A stretch of 64,000 nucleotides of DNA from the NCBI RefSeq assembly GCF_021535045.1, contig NZ_CP091056.1, forward strand, positions 1,178,001 through 1,242,000, written 5' to 3'. This DNA comes from Ornithinimicrobium sp. INDO-MA30-4 (GTDB taxonomy: Bacteria > Actinomycetota > Actinomycetes > Actinomycetales > Dermatophilaceae). Shown here piece by piece: positions 40,868-48,574 of this stretch (the first letter of the stretch is position 1; each line of letters starts with the position of its first letter). The notes below the pieces were generated by a model, which saw nothing but the letters and a program-made list of their open reading frames with translations, did not search any database and had not been told where the DNA came from. A program made the translations under genes and the position numbers.

Positions 40868-42756
40868 GTGACGATCGCTTTATCGCTGGTGCTCATCGCC
40901 GTTATTGCGGCGCTGGTCGCTGGCTTCGCCGAGCGCGTCGGCTGGCAGGCACCCCCCTCCTGCTGCTGGTCGGGATCGTCGGTTCGTACTTGCCATTCAT
41001 CCCCGAGGTGAACCTGTCCGCTGACACGGTGCTCTTCGGTCTGCTGCCGCCTTTGTTGTATGCGGCTGCGATCCGCACGTCGTTGGTGGACTTCAATCGC
41101 AACCGGGCTGCGATCCTGTCTCTCTCTGTGGGCCTGATTCTCTTCACCGCCCTGGGCGTCGCTCTGGTCACCACCTGGCTGATTCCCTCTGTGCCATTCG
41201 GCTTGGCCTTCGCACTCGGTGCCATTGTGGCTCCACCGGATGCAGTGGCAGCCACTGCTGTGGCTCGCAAGGTCGGGATGCCACGCCGGATCGTCACCAT
41301 CCTTGAAGGTGAGTCGCTGCTGAACGACGCAACGGCCCTTGTTTCGCTGCGGACCGGGCTGGCGATTGCCGGGTTGAGTTTTGGCCACGCAGCCGAAGAA
41401 GCCATCGAGGAAGTCAGCTTTGGCTCAGTTGTCAGCGACTTTGTCTGGGCGGTCATAGGTGGCCTGCTCGTTGGTGTGCTCGTCGCCTTCTTCGTCACCA
41501 AGTTGCACCGGCAGCGGGTGGCACCAGAGTTCGACACGGCGATCTCGTTCTCGGTGCCTTTCCTGGCCTATATCGCCGCGGAGCTTCTTGAGGCCTCCGG
41601 CGTTCTGGCGGTGGTCGTGGCCGGTTTGATCTTGGGCCACAAGGCGCTTGAAACACAGAGCGCGTCTTCGCGGCTCACCGAACGGATCAACTGGACCTCG
41701 GTGCAGTTCATCCTCGAGAACGCCGTCTTCTTGATGATCGGGCTGCAACTCAACCAGATCATCGCCGACGGCCTGGACGACCCCATTGGTGTGACCCGCA
41801 TTCTGGTCACCGCCGTGGCCGTGCTGCTGACCGTGATCTTGCTGCGCCCGCTGTGGATCTTCCCGCAGCGCTATCTGTTCTTGCGCGGAAAATCTATGCG
41901 GATGCCGTGGCGTCACGCGCTGCTGACCAGTTGGGCGGGTATGCGTGGTGTGGTCACCCTGGCCGCTGCATTCTTGCTGCCCGTCAACGCAGAGCACCGT
42001 GAGGTGCTGATCTTTATCGCCACCGTTGTCGCCGTCGGCACCCTCTTTATTCAGGGCTATACCTTGCCGATCCTGGCTCGAGCACTGAAGGTCAAGGGGC
42101 CAGACGCGCGCGAAGATGCGCTGCAAGAAGCCGTCGTGACCCAGCGGGCCGTCCAAGCCGGCCTGAGCGCACTTAACGAGCATGATGACGCTCCGTCCGC
42201 CGTCCTGGATCGCCTGCGCTCCCGCTCGGATGAGCGGATCAACCGAGTGTGGGAACGCGTGAGCCCTCAGTCGCTGCAGAGTATCGAGACGCCCAGCGAG
42301 GCCTATCGCCGGATCCGCCAAGAGATGCTGGAGGCAGAGCGCGCAGAATTGGTGACCCTGCGCGACTCGGGGGACGCCGAACACGAGATTTTGGCTGAGT
42401 TGCTCAACCAACTCGACGTCGAAGAATCCATTTTGGACACCAACAGTCGGCGCGATGACACGATTGTGGCGGCCGAAATCGCCGCACCTTCCACACTGGT
42501 CAACACCTGTGATCACCTGACGATCCCGTGCCAGTCACCGGTGCCTGAAAAACTGCACTGCGAAGAATGCGACGCGCATGACGAGCACCCGGTGGCCCTT
42601 CGGATGTGCGAAGAGTGCGGCTTTGTCGCCTGCTGCGATTCTTCCCCTGGCCGGCATGCGACCGCACACTTCCGCAACTCCGGTCACCCAGTAATGCGTA
42701 GCTTGGAGCCCGGTGAGAGTTGGCGTTGGTGCTATATCGATGAGGTGAACGGATGA
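40868..42756 (+). CDS. NhaP-type Na+/H+ antiporter with C-terminal UBP zinc finger (frameshifted)
   Basis: About 630 residues. The N-terminal 400 form a CPA1 antiporter with roughly 12 TM helices: FGLLPPLLYAAAIRT, GAIVAPPDAVAATAVARK, LEGESLLNDATALVS and TSWAGMRGVVTLAAAFLLP. A cytoplasmic helical region (residues 400-550) follows. The last 75 residues are a UBP-type zinc finger: CDHL, CHCEECDAHDEHPVALRMCEECGFVACCDSSPGRHATAHF, ending HPVMRSLEPGESWRWCYID. The frame breaks in the six-C run at 40952-40957 (GWQAP-LLLLVGIVGSYLP). GTG start with AGAGAAGAGA upstream. Confidence 0.87.
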
Positions 42757-43409
42757 GCAATCCTGATATTCGACTGATTTTGGCCTCGCAGTCTCCTGCC
42801 CGCTTGGCGACCTTGCGTGCGGCTGGCGTGGAGCCACAGGTTTTGGTCTCAGGGGTAGACGAGAACGAGGTGATTGCCCAGGCGGGGCCGCTGACTGCGG
42901 AGCAGACGCCGTTGCTCCTGGCTCGAGCCAAAGCTGAGTCCGTGGCCGACCAGTGGAAGTCCATGGGCTTTGGCCAGCGCTACTTGGCTGACCTCTTGTT
43001 GGGCTGCGACTCGATGCTGGAGTTAGACGGCAAAGTCTGGGGCAAACCCGAGGACGCGGCGACGGCGCGCGATCGCTGGCGCTCGATGCGTGGGCGCTCA
43101 GGAGTCTTGCACAGCGGACACTGGCTCGTTGATCTGCGCGATAGCGCCACGGAGCCGGTCGGTCGTGGCGCCTCTGCCTCGACAACCGTGTACTTTGCCG
43201 ACATCAGCGACGCCGAGATCGACGCCTATGTGGCGACCGGCGAGCCGCTGTTGGTTGCTGGCGGATTCACTGTCGATGGCCTCGGCGGCCCGTTTGTCAC
43301 GGGCATCGAAGGCGACTTCCACAATGTGGTTGGGCTGAGCTTGCCGCTGCTGCGCTCGATGCTCAGCGACCTGGGGATCGCTTGGCACCAACTCAGGACA
43401 GCCGACTAG
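42753..43409 (+). CDS. maf: Maf-family nucleoside triphosphate pyrophosphatase
   Basis: Hydrolyses non-canonical or UTP/dTTP-type nucleotides (house-cleaning). Family motifs: RLILASQSPARLATLRAAGVEP, VLVSGVDENEV, LLLGCDSMLELDGKVWGKPEDAATARDRWRSMRGRSGVLHSGHW split over the catalytic loop, and VAGGFTVDGLGGPFVTGIEGDFHNVVGLSLPLL. Intact, 218 residues. ATG overlaps the antiporter stop (ATGA). In mycobacteria maf also follows the accD5-accE genes. Confidence 0.92.
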   Translation: MSNPDIRLILASQSPARLATLRAAGVEPQVLVSGVDENEVIAQAGPLTAEQTPLLLARAKAESVADQWKSMGFGQRYLADLLLGCDSMLELDGKVWGKPEDAATARDRWRSMRGRSGVLHSGHWLVDLRDSATEPVGRGASASTTVYFADISDAEIDAYVATGEPLLVAGGFTVDGLGGPFVTGIEGDFHNVVGLSLPLLRSMLSDLGIAWHQLRTAD

Positions 43410-44969
43410 CTAGACCGGCGGGATCGCTCGGTGTCGAGACGAGAAGTGCCGATCGCGGCGGGCAGCGTATTTGAGTCTGGTCGCGATGGCGGAGCGCAGA
43501 TCCTCGGGCTCAACGATCTCGTCGATCACCAAGTCTGAGGCAAGTCGCTCCAGGTCAACATCGGCCAAATATTCAGCACGTGCTGCCGCGACGAAGGCTC
43601 CGCGTTCATCGAGGTCCTCGATGCTCGCGATCTTGTTGGCATAGACCGCGTTGACGGCTGCCTCTGGCCCCATCACCGCGATGCGGGCCGTGGGAAGGCC
43701 AACGTGGCATCAGGACCGAACCCAGGCCCACCCATCGCGTACAAACCAGCACCGTAGGCCTTACGGACGACAACACAGATCTGCGGCACGGTCGCCTCGG
43801 AGACCGCGGAGACCATCTTGGCACCATGCCGAATGATGCCCTGGCGCTCGACTTCCGAGCCGATCATGAACCCCGGCACATCAGCCAGATAAACCAGCGG
43901 TATGCCGTAGGCGTCACACATCCAGATGAAGCGGGCTGCTTTGTCGGCTGAGTCGGTGAAAAGCACCCCGCCCTTGACGGCTGAGTTGTTCGCGACGATG
44001 CCGACGGTCTTGCCGGCCACCCGGCCAAAACCAACCACCAGCTCGGGCGCAAACAGCGGCTTGACCTCAAAGAATGAGTCGTCGTCAACCAAACCGTCGA
44101 TGACATCGTGAACGTCGAAGGGCACGGACTCAGCCTCGGGGACCGTCGCCGAGTCCAGGACTGACGAGGGCTGCTCCGCGTCATACTCTGGCGTTGCTGT
44201 GCGCCAGTTGTCTGGCAGGTAGGAGAACGCCAGTTTGGCAACGTCAATGGCCTCGGCGTCATCGCTGACGAGCAGGTCGCCGACACCTGAGACCGTGCAG
44301 TGCATGCGAGCGCCGCCCATCTCCTCCAGGGAGACCTTCTCGCCGACCACCATCTCGGCCATCCGTGGGCTGCCCAGATACATCGAGGCGTTGCCCTCGA
44401 CCATGATCAGCAGATCGGTGAAGCTGGGGATATAGGCGCCACCAGCCGCTGAGGGGCCAAAGAGGCAGCAAATCTGTGGGACTCGACCGGATAAGGCCAC
44501 TTGGTTGTGGAAGATGCGGCCAGCACCCCGGCGCCCTGGAAACAGCTCGACTTGGTCGGTGATGCGCGCACCAGCAGAGTCGACAAACCAAAAAATCGGC
44601 AACTCTTCGCGCAGGGCCGACTCGGTGGCGCGGACGATCTTTTCAACGGTGCGAGCGCCCCACGAGCCAGCCTTCACGGTGGGGTCATTAGCCACCACAA
44701 TTGCTGGTCGACCATCCACCTCTCCCCGTCCGGTGACGACGCCATCAGCGGGCAAGCCTTCTGAGGTGGCGTTGGCTAGCCGCCCGTCTTCGACAAAAGT
44801 GCCTTCGTCAAAAAGCGCGTGGACCCGGTCCCGCACCGGCATCTTGTTTTGCGATGCGAGCTTGGCGGCACCTTTCTCGCTTGGCGCAGCGCTGGTCTGG
44901 TTGGCCTGACGCACGCGCTCGCGCAGGTCAGCGACCCGAGCATCGGGATGCGGGTTGGGTGTGCTCCAT
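43410..44969 (-). CDS. Second acyl-CoA carboxylase beta subunit (two frameshifts)
   Basis: Carboxyltransferase of the AccD family, about 520 residues, distinct from AccD5. Motifs: GVVTGRGEVDGRPAIVVANDPTVKAGSWG, FVDSAGARITDQVELFPGRRGAGRIFHNQ, GPSAAGGAYIPSFTDLLIMV, DVPGFMIGSEVERQGIIRHGAKM and RKAYGAGLYAMGGPGFGPD. The frame breaks near 43692 (ATLAFP-ARIAVMGPEAAVNAVY) and near 44957, where an extra C hides the start MEHT at ATG 44969 (GAGGGAG upstream). GPSAAGG differs from the methylcrotonyl-CoA carboxylase GSCTAGG, so the substrate is unassigned. In operon with the dehydrogenase upstream. Confidence 0.87.
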
Positions 44970-44979
44970 ACGAACTCCC

Positions 44980-46161
44980 TCAGGCCGGAAGGCCAAGACC
45001 ACGAGCGATGACCATGCGCTGCACCTCGGAGGTGCCTTCGCCAATTTCCAAGATCTTCGCATCACGATAGAACCTGGCGACCGGGTATTCCTCCATGAAG
45101 CCGTTGCCGCCAAAGATCTGGGTGGCGATCCGGGTCGCGGTGACCGCGGCTTCGCTGGATTGCAGTTTGGCGATGCTGGCAGCCTGCTTGACCTCGGCAA
45201 CACCGCGGCGGCCTGCCTCCTGTTCATCCTTAAGCCAGGCAGCCCGATAAGTCAGCAGTCGAGCCGACTCGACCATCACGGCCAGGTCGGAGATCTGGAA
45301 GGAGACGCCTTGATTGACGGCAATTGGCTTGCCGAACGCCAACCGAGTCTTGCTGTAGGCAACACACTCTTCAAGCATCCGCTGGGCGGCACCCAAGGCA
45401 AGCGCCGAGATGGCGATCCGGCCGTCGTCAAGGGTCTTGAGGAACTGCTTAAAGCCAGCACCCTGCTCACCCAGGAGGTTGGCCTCGGGGACCTTGACGT
45501 CAGCCAGACTCAGACCGTGGGTGTCGCTGATGTGCCACCCCAACTTGCGGTATGCGGGCTCAACAGTGAATCCAGGCGTCCCGGACGGCACGATGATTGC
45601 GCTGATCTCGGCCCGGCCATCGGGCTTTTCGCCAGTCTTGACGGTGACAGTCACCAGCGAGGTGATGTCGGTGCCGGAGTTCGTGATGAAGGCTTTAGCG
45701 CCGTTGATGGTCCATTGCCCATCGGCCAGCGTGGCCTTGGTCTTGGTCGCTCCTGCGTCCGAGCCAGCGTCTGGCTCGGTCAGGCCGAAGCCCGCCAACT
45801 TTTTGCCGGCTATGAGATCAGGCAGGTATTGCTGCTTTTGCTCGTCGCTGCCATAGGACATGATCGGGTTAATCCCCAAGCCAACCCCGGCGGACAAGGT
45901 GATCCCCATCGACTGATCCACCCGGCCAAGTTCTTCGATGGCCAGGCACAGATAGGTGAACGCCCCCTCTTCGAGCCCAGCACCGCCATACTCCTCGGGG
46001 GCGGTCAGCCCGAACAGTCCCAACTCACCCATGGCGGGGACGATCTCGGTAGGAAAGTGTGAGTCGCGGTCCCAGTCGGCCACGTGCGGCTCGATCTTTT
46101 CAGTGGCGAAATCGCGCACTAGCGCGCGAAACTCTTCGTGGTCCTTGCTGAGCTCAAACAT
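44980..46161 (-). CDS. Acyl-CoA dehydrogenase
   Basis: FAD-dependent dehydrogenase, 393 residues, intact. Motifs: YGGAGLEEGAFTYLCLAIEELGRVDQS, FGLTEPDAGSDAGATKTKA, GAKAFITNSGTDI, LGWHISDTHGLSLADVKVPEANLLGE, QIFGGNGFMEEYPVARFYRDAKILEIGEGTSEVQRMVIAR. It resembles short/branched-chain or isovaleryl-type enzymes more than long-chain ones. Only 10 nt separate it from the accD-type gene, suggesting one catabolic operon. An operator-like repeat lies 25-46 nt upstream of the ATG. Confidence 0.92.
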   Translation of the reverse strand: MFELSKDHEEFRALVRDFATEKIEPHVADWDRDSHFPTEIVPAMGELGLFGLTAPEEYGGAGLEEGAFTYLCLAIEELGRVDQSMGITLSAGVGLGINPIMSYGSDEQKQQYLPDLIAGKKLAGFGLTEPDAGSDAGATKTKATLADGQWTINGAKAFITNSGTDITSLVTVTVKTGEKPDGRAEISAIIVPSGTPGFTVEPAYRKLGWHISDTHGLSLADVKVPEANLLGEQGAGFKQFLKTLDDGRIAISALALGAAQRMLEECVAYSKTRLAFGKPIAVNQGVSFQISDLAVMVESARLLTYRAAWLKDEQEAGRRGVAEVKQAASIAKLQSSEAAVTATRIATQIFGGNGFMEEYPVARFYRDAKILEIGEGTSEVQRMVIARGLGLPA

Positions 46162-46185
46162 CAAGTTCGGCCTCTCTGACGATAT

Positions 46186-46207
46186 TTGACGTTGACGTAA
46201 ACGTTAA
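46186..46207. promoter_or_regulatory. Operator-like inverted repeat upstream of the acyl-CoA dehydrogenase
   Basis: The sequence at 46186-46207 begins TTGACGTTGACGTAAACG and ends TTAA. It reads nearly the same on the other strand and contains three ACGT-type steps at regular spacing. It resembles sites described for LiuR-type MerR regulators of branched-chain amino-acid catabolism. A close match, TTGACGCCCACGTAAAG, lies at 48100-48116 before the MerR gene. Confidence 0.6.
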
Positions 46208-46599
46208 GTCACGTCGGGGCCGCTGGCAAGTGTCCGCTGAGTGTGCATCATTCTCGATCGATGGTGACTCCACACGCGGTCGCATCGAGGCACCATAGGA
46301 CTTCACGAAAATTTTACCTCCATGCGCACGATGAGCCACAAAACCTTCCGGCCAACAAAAGATCGAGGTCATGGGTCTGATTCGGCACTTGCTGAACGTA
46401 TACGGGAGACAAATCTCAAACCCCGCACTGGCTATTAATGACGATCCCTCCGAATGAATGATTGCTTCGTGAGCCCAATTATGGTGTGCTGAAAGCAGCA
46501 TTGGAGACCAAAGGATGTTCCGCCGCACAATCGGCCCAAACCCTTGCACCCTCAATGCCAAGCCAAGTGCCATCCGAGTTACAGCAACGAGAAAGTGGA
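46208..46599. other. Intergenic region of low GC before the secreted-protein gene
   Basis: About 390 bp without a supportable gene. Base composition drops and long AT-richer patches appear (for instance 46300-46460), unlike the surrounding backbone. It must contain the promoter of the secreted-protein gene at 46600. No repeat or RNA gene is evident. An antisense open frame here is judged spurious. Confidence 0.5.
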
Positions 46600-47181
46600 A
46601 TGAGATTCAAACAGGCCACAGGAATTTTCATTGCAATGATTCTGTCTTTCGCCGCGGCGCCACATGTTCAAGCTCATGAGGAGCCGACACCCGGGATCTC
46701 AGCGCAAGAACTCAAGGCTCCAGAAGGCGATATCCCGAATATCTCTCTGGACGACTATCAAGAGCTTGACCCCGCCCTGAAGGATGATGGTGCTGTCGCC
46801 GTGGGAGACGGCCTAGTGTCCTACAAGGTCGAAGGCTTCGGAGAACTCATCCTTCAAGACATTTCAGAGCCGCTGCCTGGAGGGACCGACCTGCAATCGT
46901 CGCAGGTTTCAGGCAAACCCGGAGCCGACCTTTGGGCCGGAGGAGGCATCCGCAATCCCTACATCAGCTTCAATCGCGTCGACCAATCGGCACTGCTTGC
47001 TGGCGGGAGCGTGGTTCTGGGAGCAGCGATCTGTTCGGCCAGCCCTCCGGCCTGTGCGGCTGCCAGCACTCTCATTGCAATTGCTACCACATACGTCATC
47101 TCATATGGAAGGTGCTCGACCGCGTACCCCAATCTACGGCTGTACATCTGGAGCAGAACAGTTACTGGATGCTACCGATGA
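46600..47181 (+). CDS. Secreted protein of unknown family with hydrophobic, cysteine-containing C-terminus
   Basis: 193 residues. A Sec signal peptide (KQATGIFIAMILSFAAAPHVQA, cleavage before HEEPTP) leads to an acidic region (residues 25-110). A Gly/Ala-rich hydrophobic stretch follows (LLAGGSVVLGAAICSASPPA, then ACAAASTLIAIATTYVISYG), and the tail is aromatic and basic: RCSTAYPNLRLYIWSRTVTGC. Four Cys lie in the last 60 residues, enough for two disulfides. I do not recognise the family. The start has GAAAGTGG upstream. GC is lower than the backbone. The next gene overlaps by ATGA. Confidence 0.72.
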   Translation: MRFKQATGIFIAMILSFAAAPHVQAHEEPTPGISAQELKAPEGDIPNISLDDYQELDPALKDDGAVAVGDGLVSYKVEGFGELILQDISEPLPGGTDLQSSQVSGKPGADLWAGGGIRNPYISFNRVDQSALLAGGSVVLGAAICSASPPACAAASTLIAIATTYVISYGRCSTAYPNLRLYIWSRTVTGCYR

Positions 47182-47477
47182 CTGAAGTTGCTTTATGGGC
47201 GGCCGGGGCAACGGCATTTTGTGCTTTCATCATATTTGGCTCCAAAATCGGCTGGGGTACTAACCCGAGTAGAAGTCGGATTCTCATCTGCATCTTTACA
47301 GGCGCTCTCGCAGTAGTCATTAGTCTCATGATTCTGGGGGCCGTAGGAATGCCAGACAGAGCCCTCACGGCAAGCATTCCCGCACTTATAATCGTCGCCG
47401 GTGCAGTTGGGGTCCAAGCCCGGAAACGTCACCCTTCAGCTTTCCACCGGTCAGCGGCCGGTGACCCGAGGCATTGA
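47178..47477 (+). CDS. Small three-helix membrane protein, partner of the secreted protein
   Basis: 99 residues with three predicted TM segments: residues 5-24 (ALWAAGATAFCAFIIFGSKI), 36-57 (ICIFTGALAVVISLMILGAVG) and 64-82 (ASIPALIIVAGAVGVQA), then a basic tail. The ATG overlaps the previous stop (ATGA), so the two proteins are made together. I do not recognise the family. By analogy with secreted toxin/immunity pairs it could protect against or help export the upstream product, but that is inference. Confidence 0.68.
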   Translation: MTEVALWAAGATAFCAFIIFGSKIGWGTNPSRSRILICIFTGALAVVISLMILGAVGMPDRALTASIPALIIVAGAVGVQARKRHPSAFHRSAAGDPRH

Positions 47478-47495
47478 GCACACCATGCCGACTCT

Positions 47496-47725
47496 TCATA
47501 ATTCGGCGATGCTTCTATATTGCGCAAGGGTGGTTTGGTGTCTGGTGAGGAAGTCGAGGTATTCGGTGATCTTGTCGCGATTGGCGGAGTGGCCGCCTTC
47601 GGTGTGCGACAGGGTGGCCATGGAGCAGTGAAGCTCGGCTGCGGCGGCTTCGATAGTGAGTCCTGCGGCTTTTCGGATCGGCCAGGGCTGGCTGGTACTG
47701 ATCGGCTCGGGTGGATTAGTCAGTA
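47496..47725 (-). pseudogene. XRE-type helix-turn-helix fragment
   Basis: An open stretch without a start codon encodes WPIRKAAGLTIEAAAAELHC followed by SMATLSHTEGGHSANRDKIT and EYLDFLTRHHTTLAQYRS. The spacing fits an XRE/Cro DNA-binding domain like those in actinobacterial Scr1-type regulators. It ends after about 70 residues, with no C-terminal domain. It reads in the same frame as the ISL3 fragment but after a stop, so it is probably a separate truncated gene carried with the mobile debris. Confidence 0.5.
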
Positions 47726-48098
47726 GGTGGTGCGCCTAGCGAGCGATGGTTCGCTTGAGGCAGCGAATGCATCCATCGCGACAACCTGCACCTGGTCCGC
47801 GCCAGGAATGCTCACGCCCGGCGACCCAGTCCTTGAACACCTTCTTGGATCGACCTTCGAGCATTTCTAACAACCGGGCTAGGCCGGTGCCATCACGCAC
47901 CGGCGTGAGGTCAATGATGACAGTCACGTATTTGTCGCTGCGCCGGATGTGACGCCACAGTGCTCGTCCACCCCGAGCACTTTCGGGGAAGGTGGCGCTG
48001 TTGGTCGGCGATCAAACGTGCCTGACCTTCGGCCAACGACCTCCCCGCCCCGTGCGACGAATCGCGCGTTCGCCATGGGTAAGGCAAAGCCCTTCCCA
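47726..48098 (-). mobile_element. ISL3 family transposase remnant
   Basis: The minus strand carries the middle of an ISL3 transposase: LGVDEHC, then in the next frame KYVTVIIDLTPVRDGTG, ARLLEMLEGRSKKVFKDWVAGREHSW, and after another shift DQVQVVAMDAF. The expected MDGFTGFK continuation is missing, so the DDE domain is cut short. Neither end of the element nor terminal repeats can be seen. It lies between the secreted-protein pair and merR. Confidence 0.72.
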
Positions 48099-48099
48099 C

Positions 48100-48116
48100 T
48101 TGACGCCCACGTAAAG
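48100..48116. promoter_or_regulatory. MerR operator-like motif before merR
   Basis: TTGACGCCCACGTAAAG matches TTGACGTTGACGTAAAC of the repeat before the acyl-CoA dehydrogenase at 13 of 17 positions. It lies 20 nt upstream of the merR start, next to the end of the ISL3 remnant. The likely role is autoregulation. Confidence 0.5.
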
Positions 48117-48136
48117 ACCTTGGAAGATTTGGCCCT

Positions 48137-48531
48137 ATGCCCTCTCATCCACCACGTGGACCATTGCCGAGATTGCCAATGAATTCTCGGTGACCCATCG
48201 CGCGCTGCGCCACTACGAGCAAATGGGGTTGCTGTCTCCCGAACGCGTGGGACCAAACGGCTCTCGCCGCCTCTATGACAAGAGGGACCACATCCGACTG
48301 GCGTTGATTCTGCGCGGGCGCCGCCTCGGCTTCCCGTTGGAAGAAATCGGCACCATCATCGACATGTATGACGACCAGCCGGGCGAGGCTGGCCAGTTGC
48401 GCTACCTCCTGGACCAGATTCAGGATCGGCGCGCCGACCTGCAGCGCCGCCGCGCTGACATCGATCAATCGCTGGGCGAGTTGGACGAACTGGAAACTCG
48501 CTGTCACAGCGACCTGGATAAATTGTCTTGA
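48137..48531 (+). CDS. MerR family regulator, LiuR-like (frameshifted at codon 2-3)
   Basis: Winged-helix regulator: [41 protein letters not shown], then [23 protein letters not shown] and a coiled-coil ([20 protein letters not shown]). The family includes regulators of leucine/isovalerate catabolism. The ATG at 48137 has GGAAGA ten bases upstream, but MP is followed by the wrong frame; one added C in the CCC at 48140-48142 joins it to [14 protein letters not shown]. About 131 residues. Followed by accA after 43 nt. Confidence 0.82.
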
Positions 48532-48574
48532 AATCTGCCACGACGACCCCCAGACAGGGACTAGGGTGACCGCT

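Noticed and set aside
41425..42516. 363-codon open frame antisense to the antiporter
   Set aside because: The antiporter and zinc-finger motifs on the plus strand are unambiguous; the antisense product is low-complexity Gln/His/Asp sequence.
46154..46573. 139-codon minus-strand frame in the low-GC intergenic region
   Set aside because: It has no ribosome site or family motif, overlaps the dehydrogenase start and operator, and looks like chance.
47520..47726. Plus-strand open frame of 68 codons (SGEEVEVFGDLVAIGGVAAF)
   Set aside because: The opposite strand encodes a recognisable XRE-type helix-turn-helix in the same place; the plus frame has no family features.
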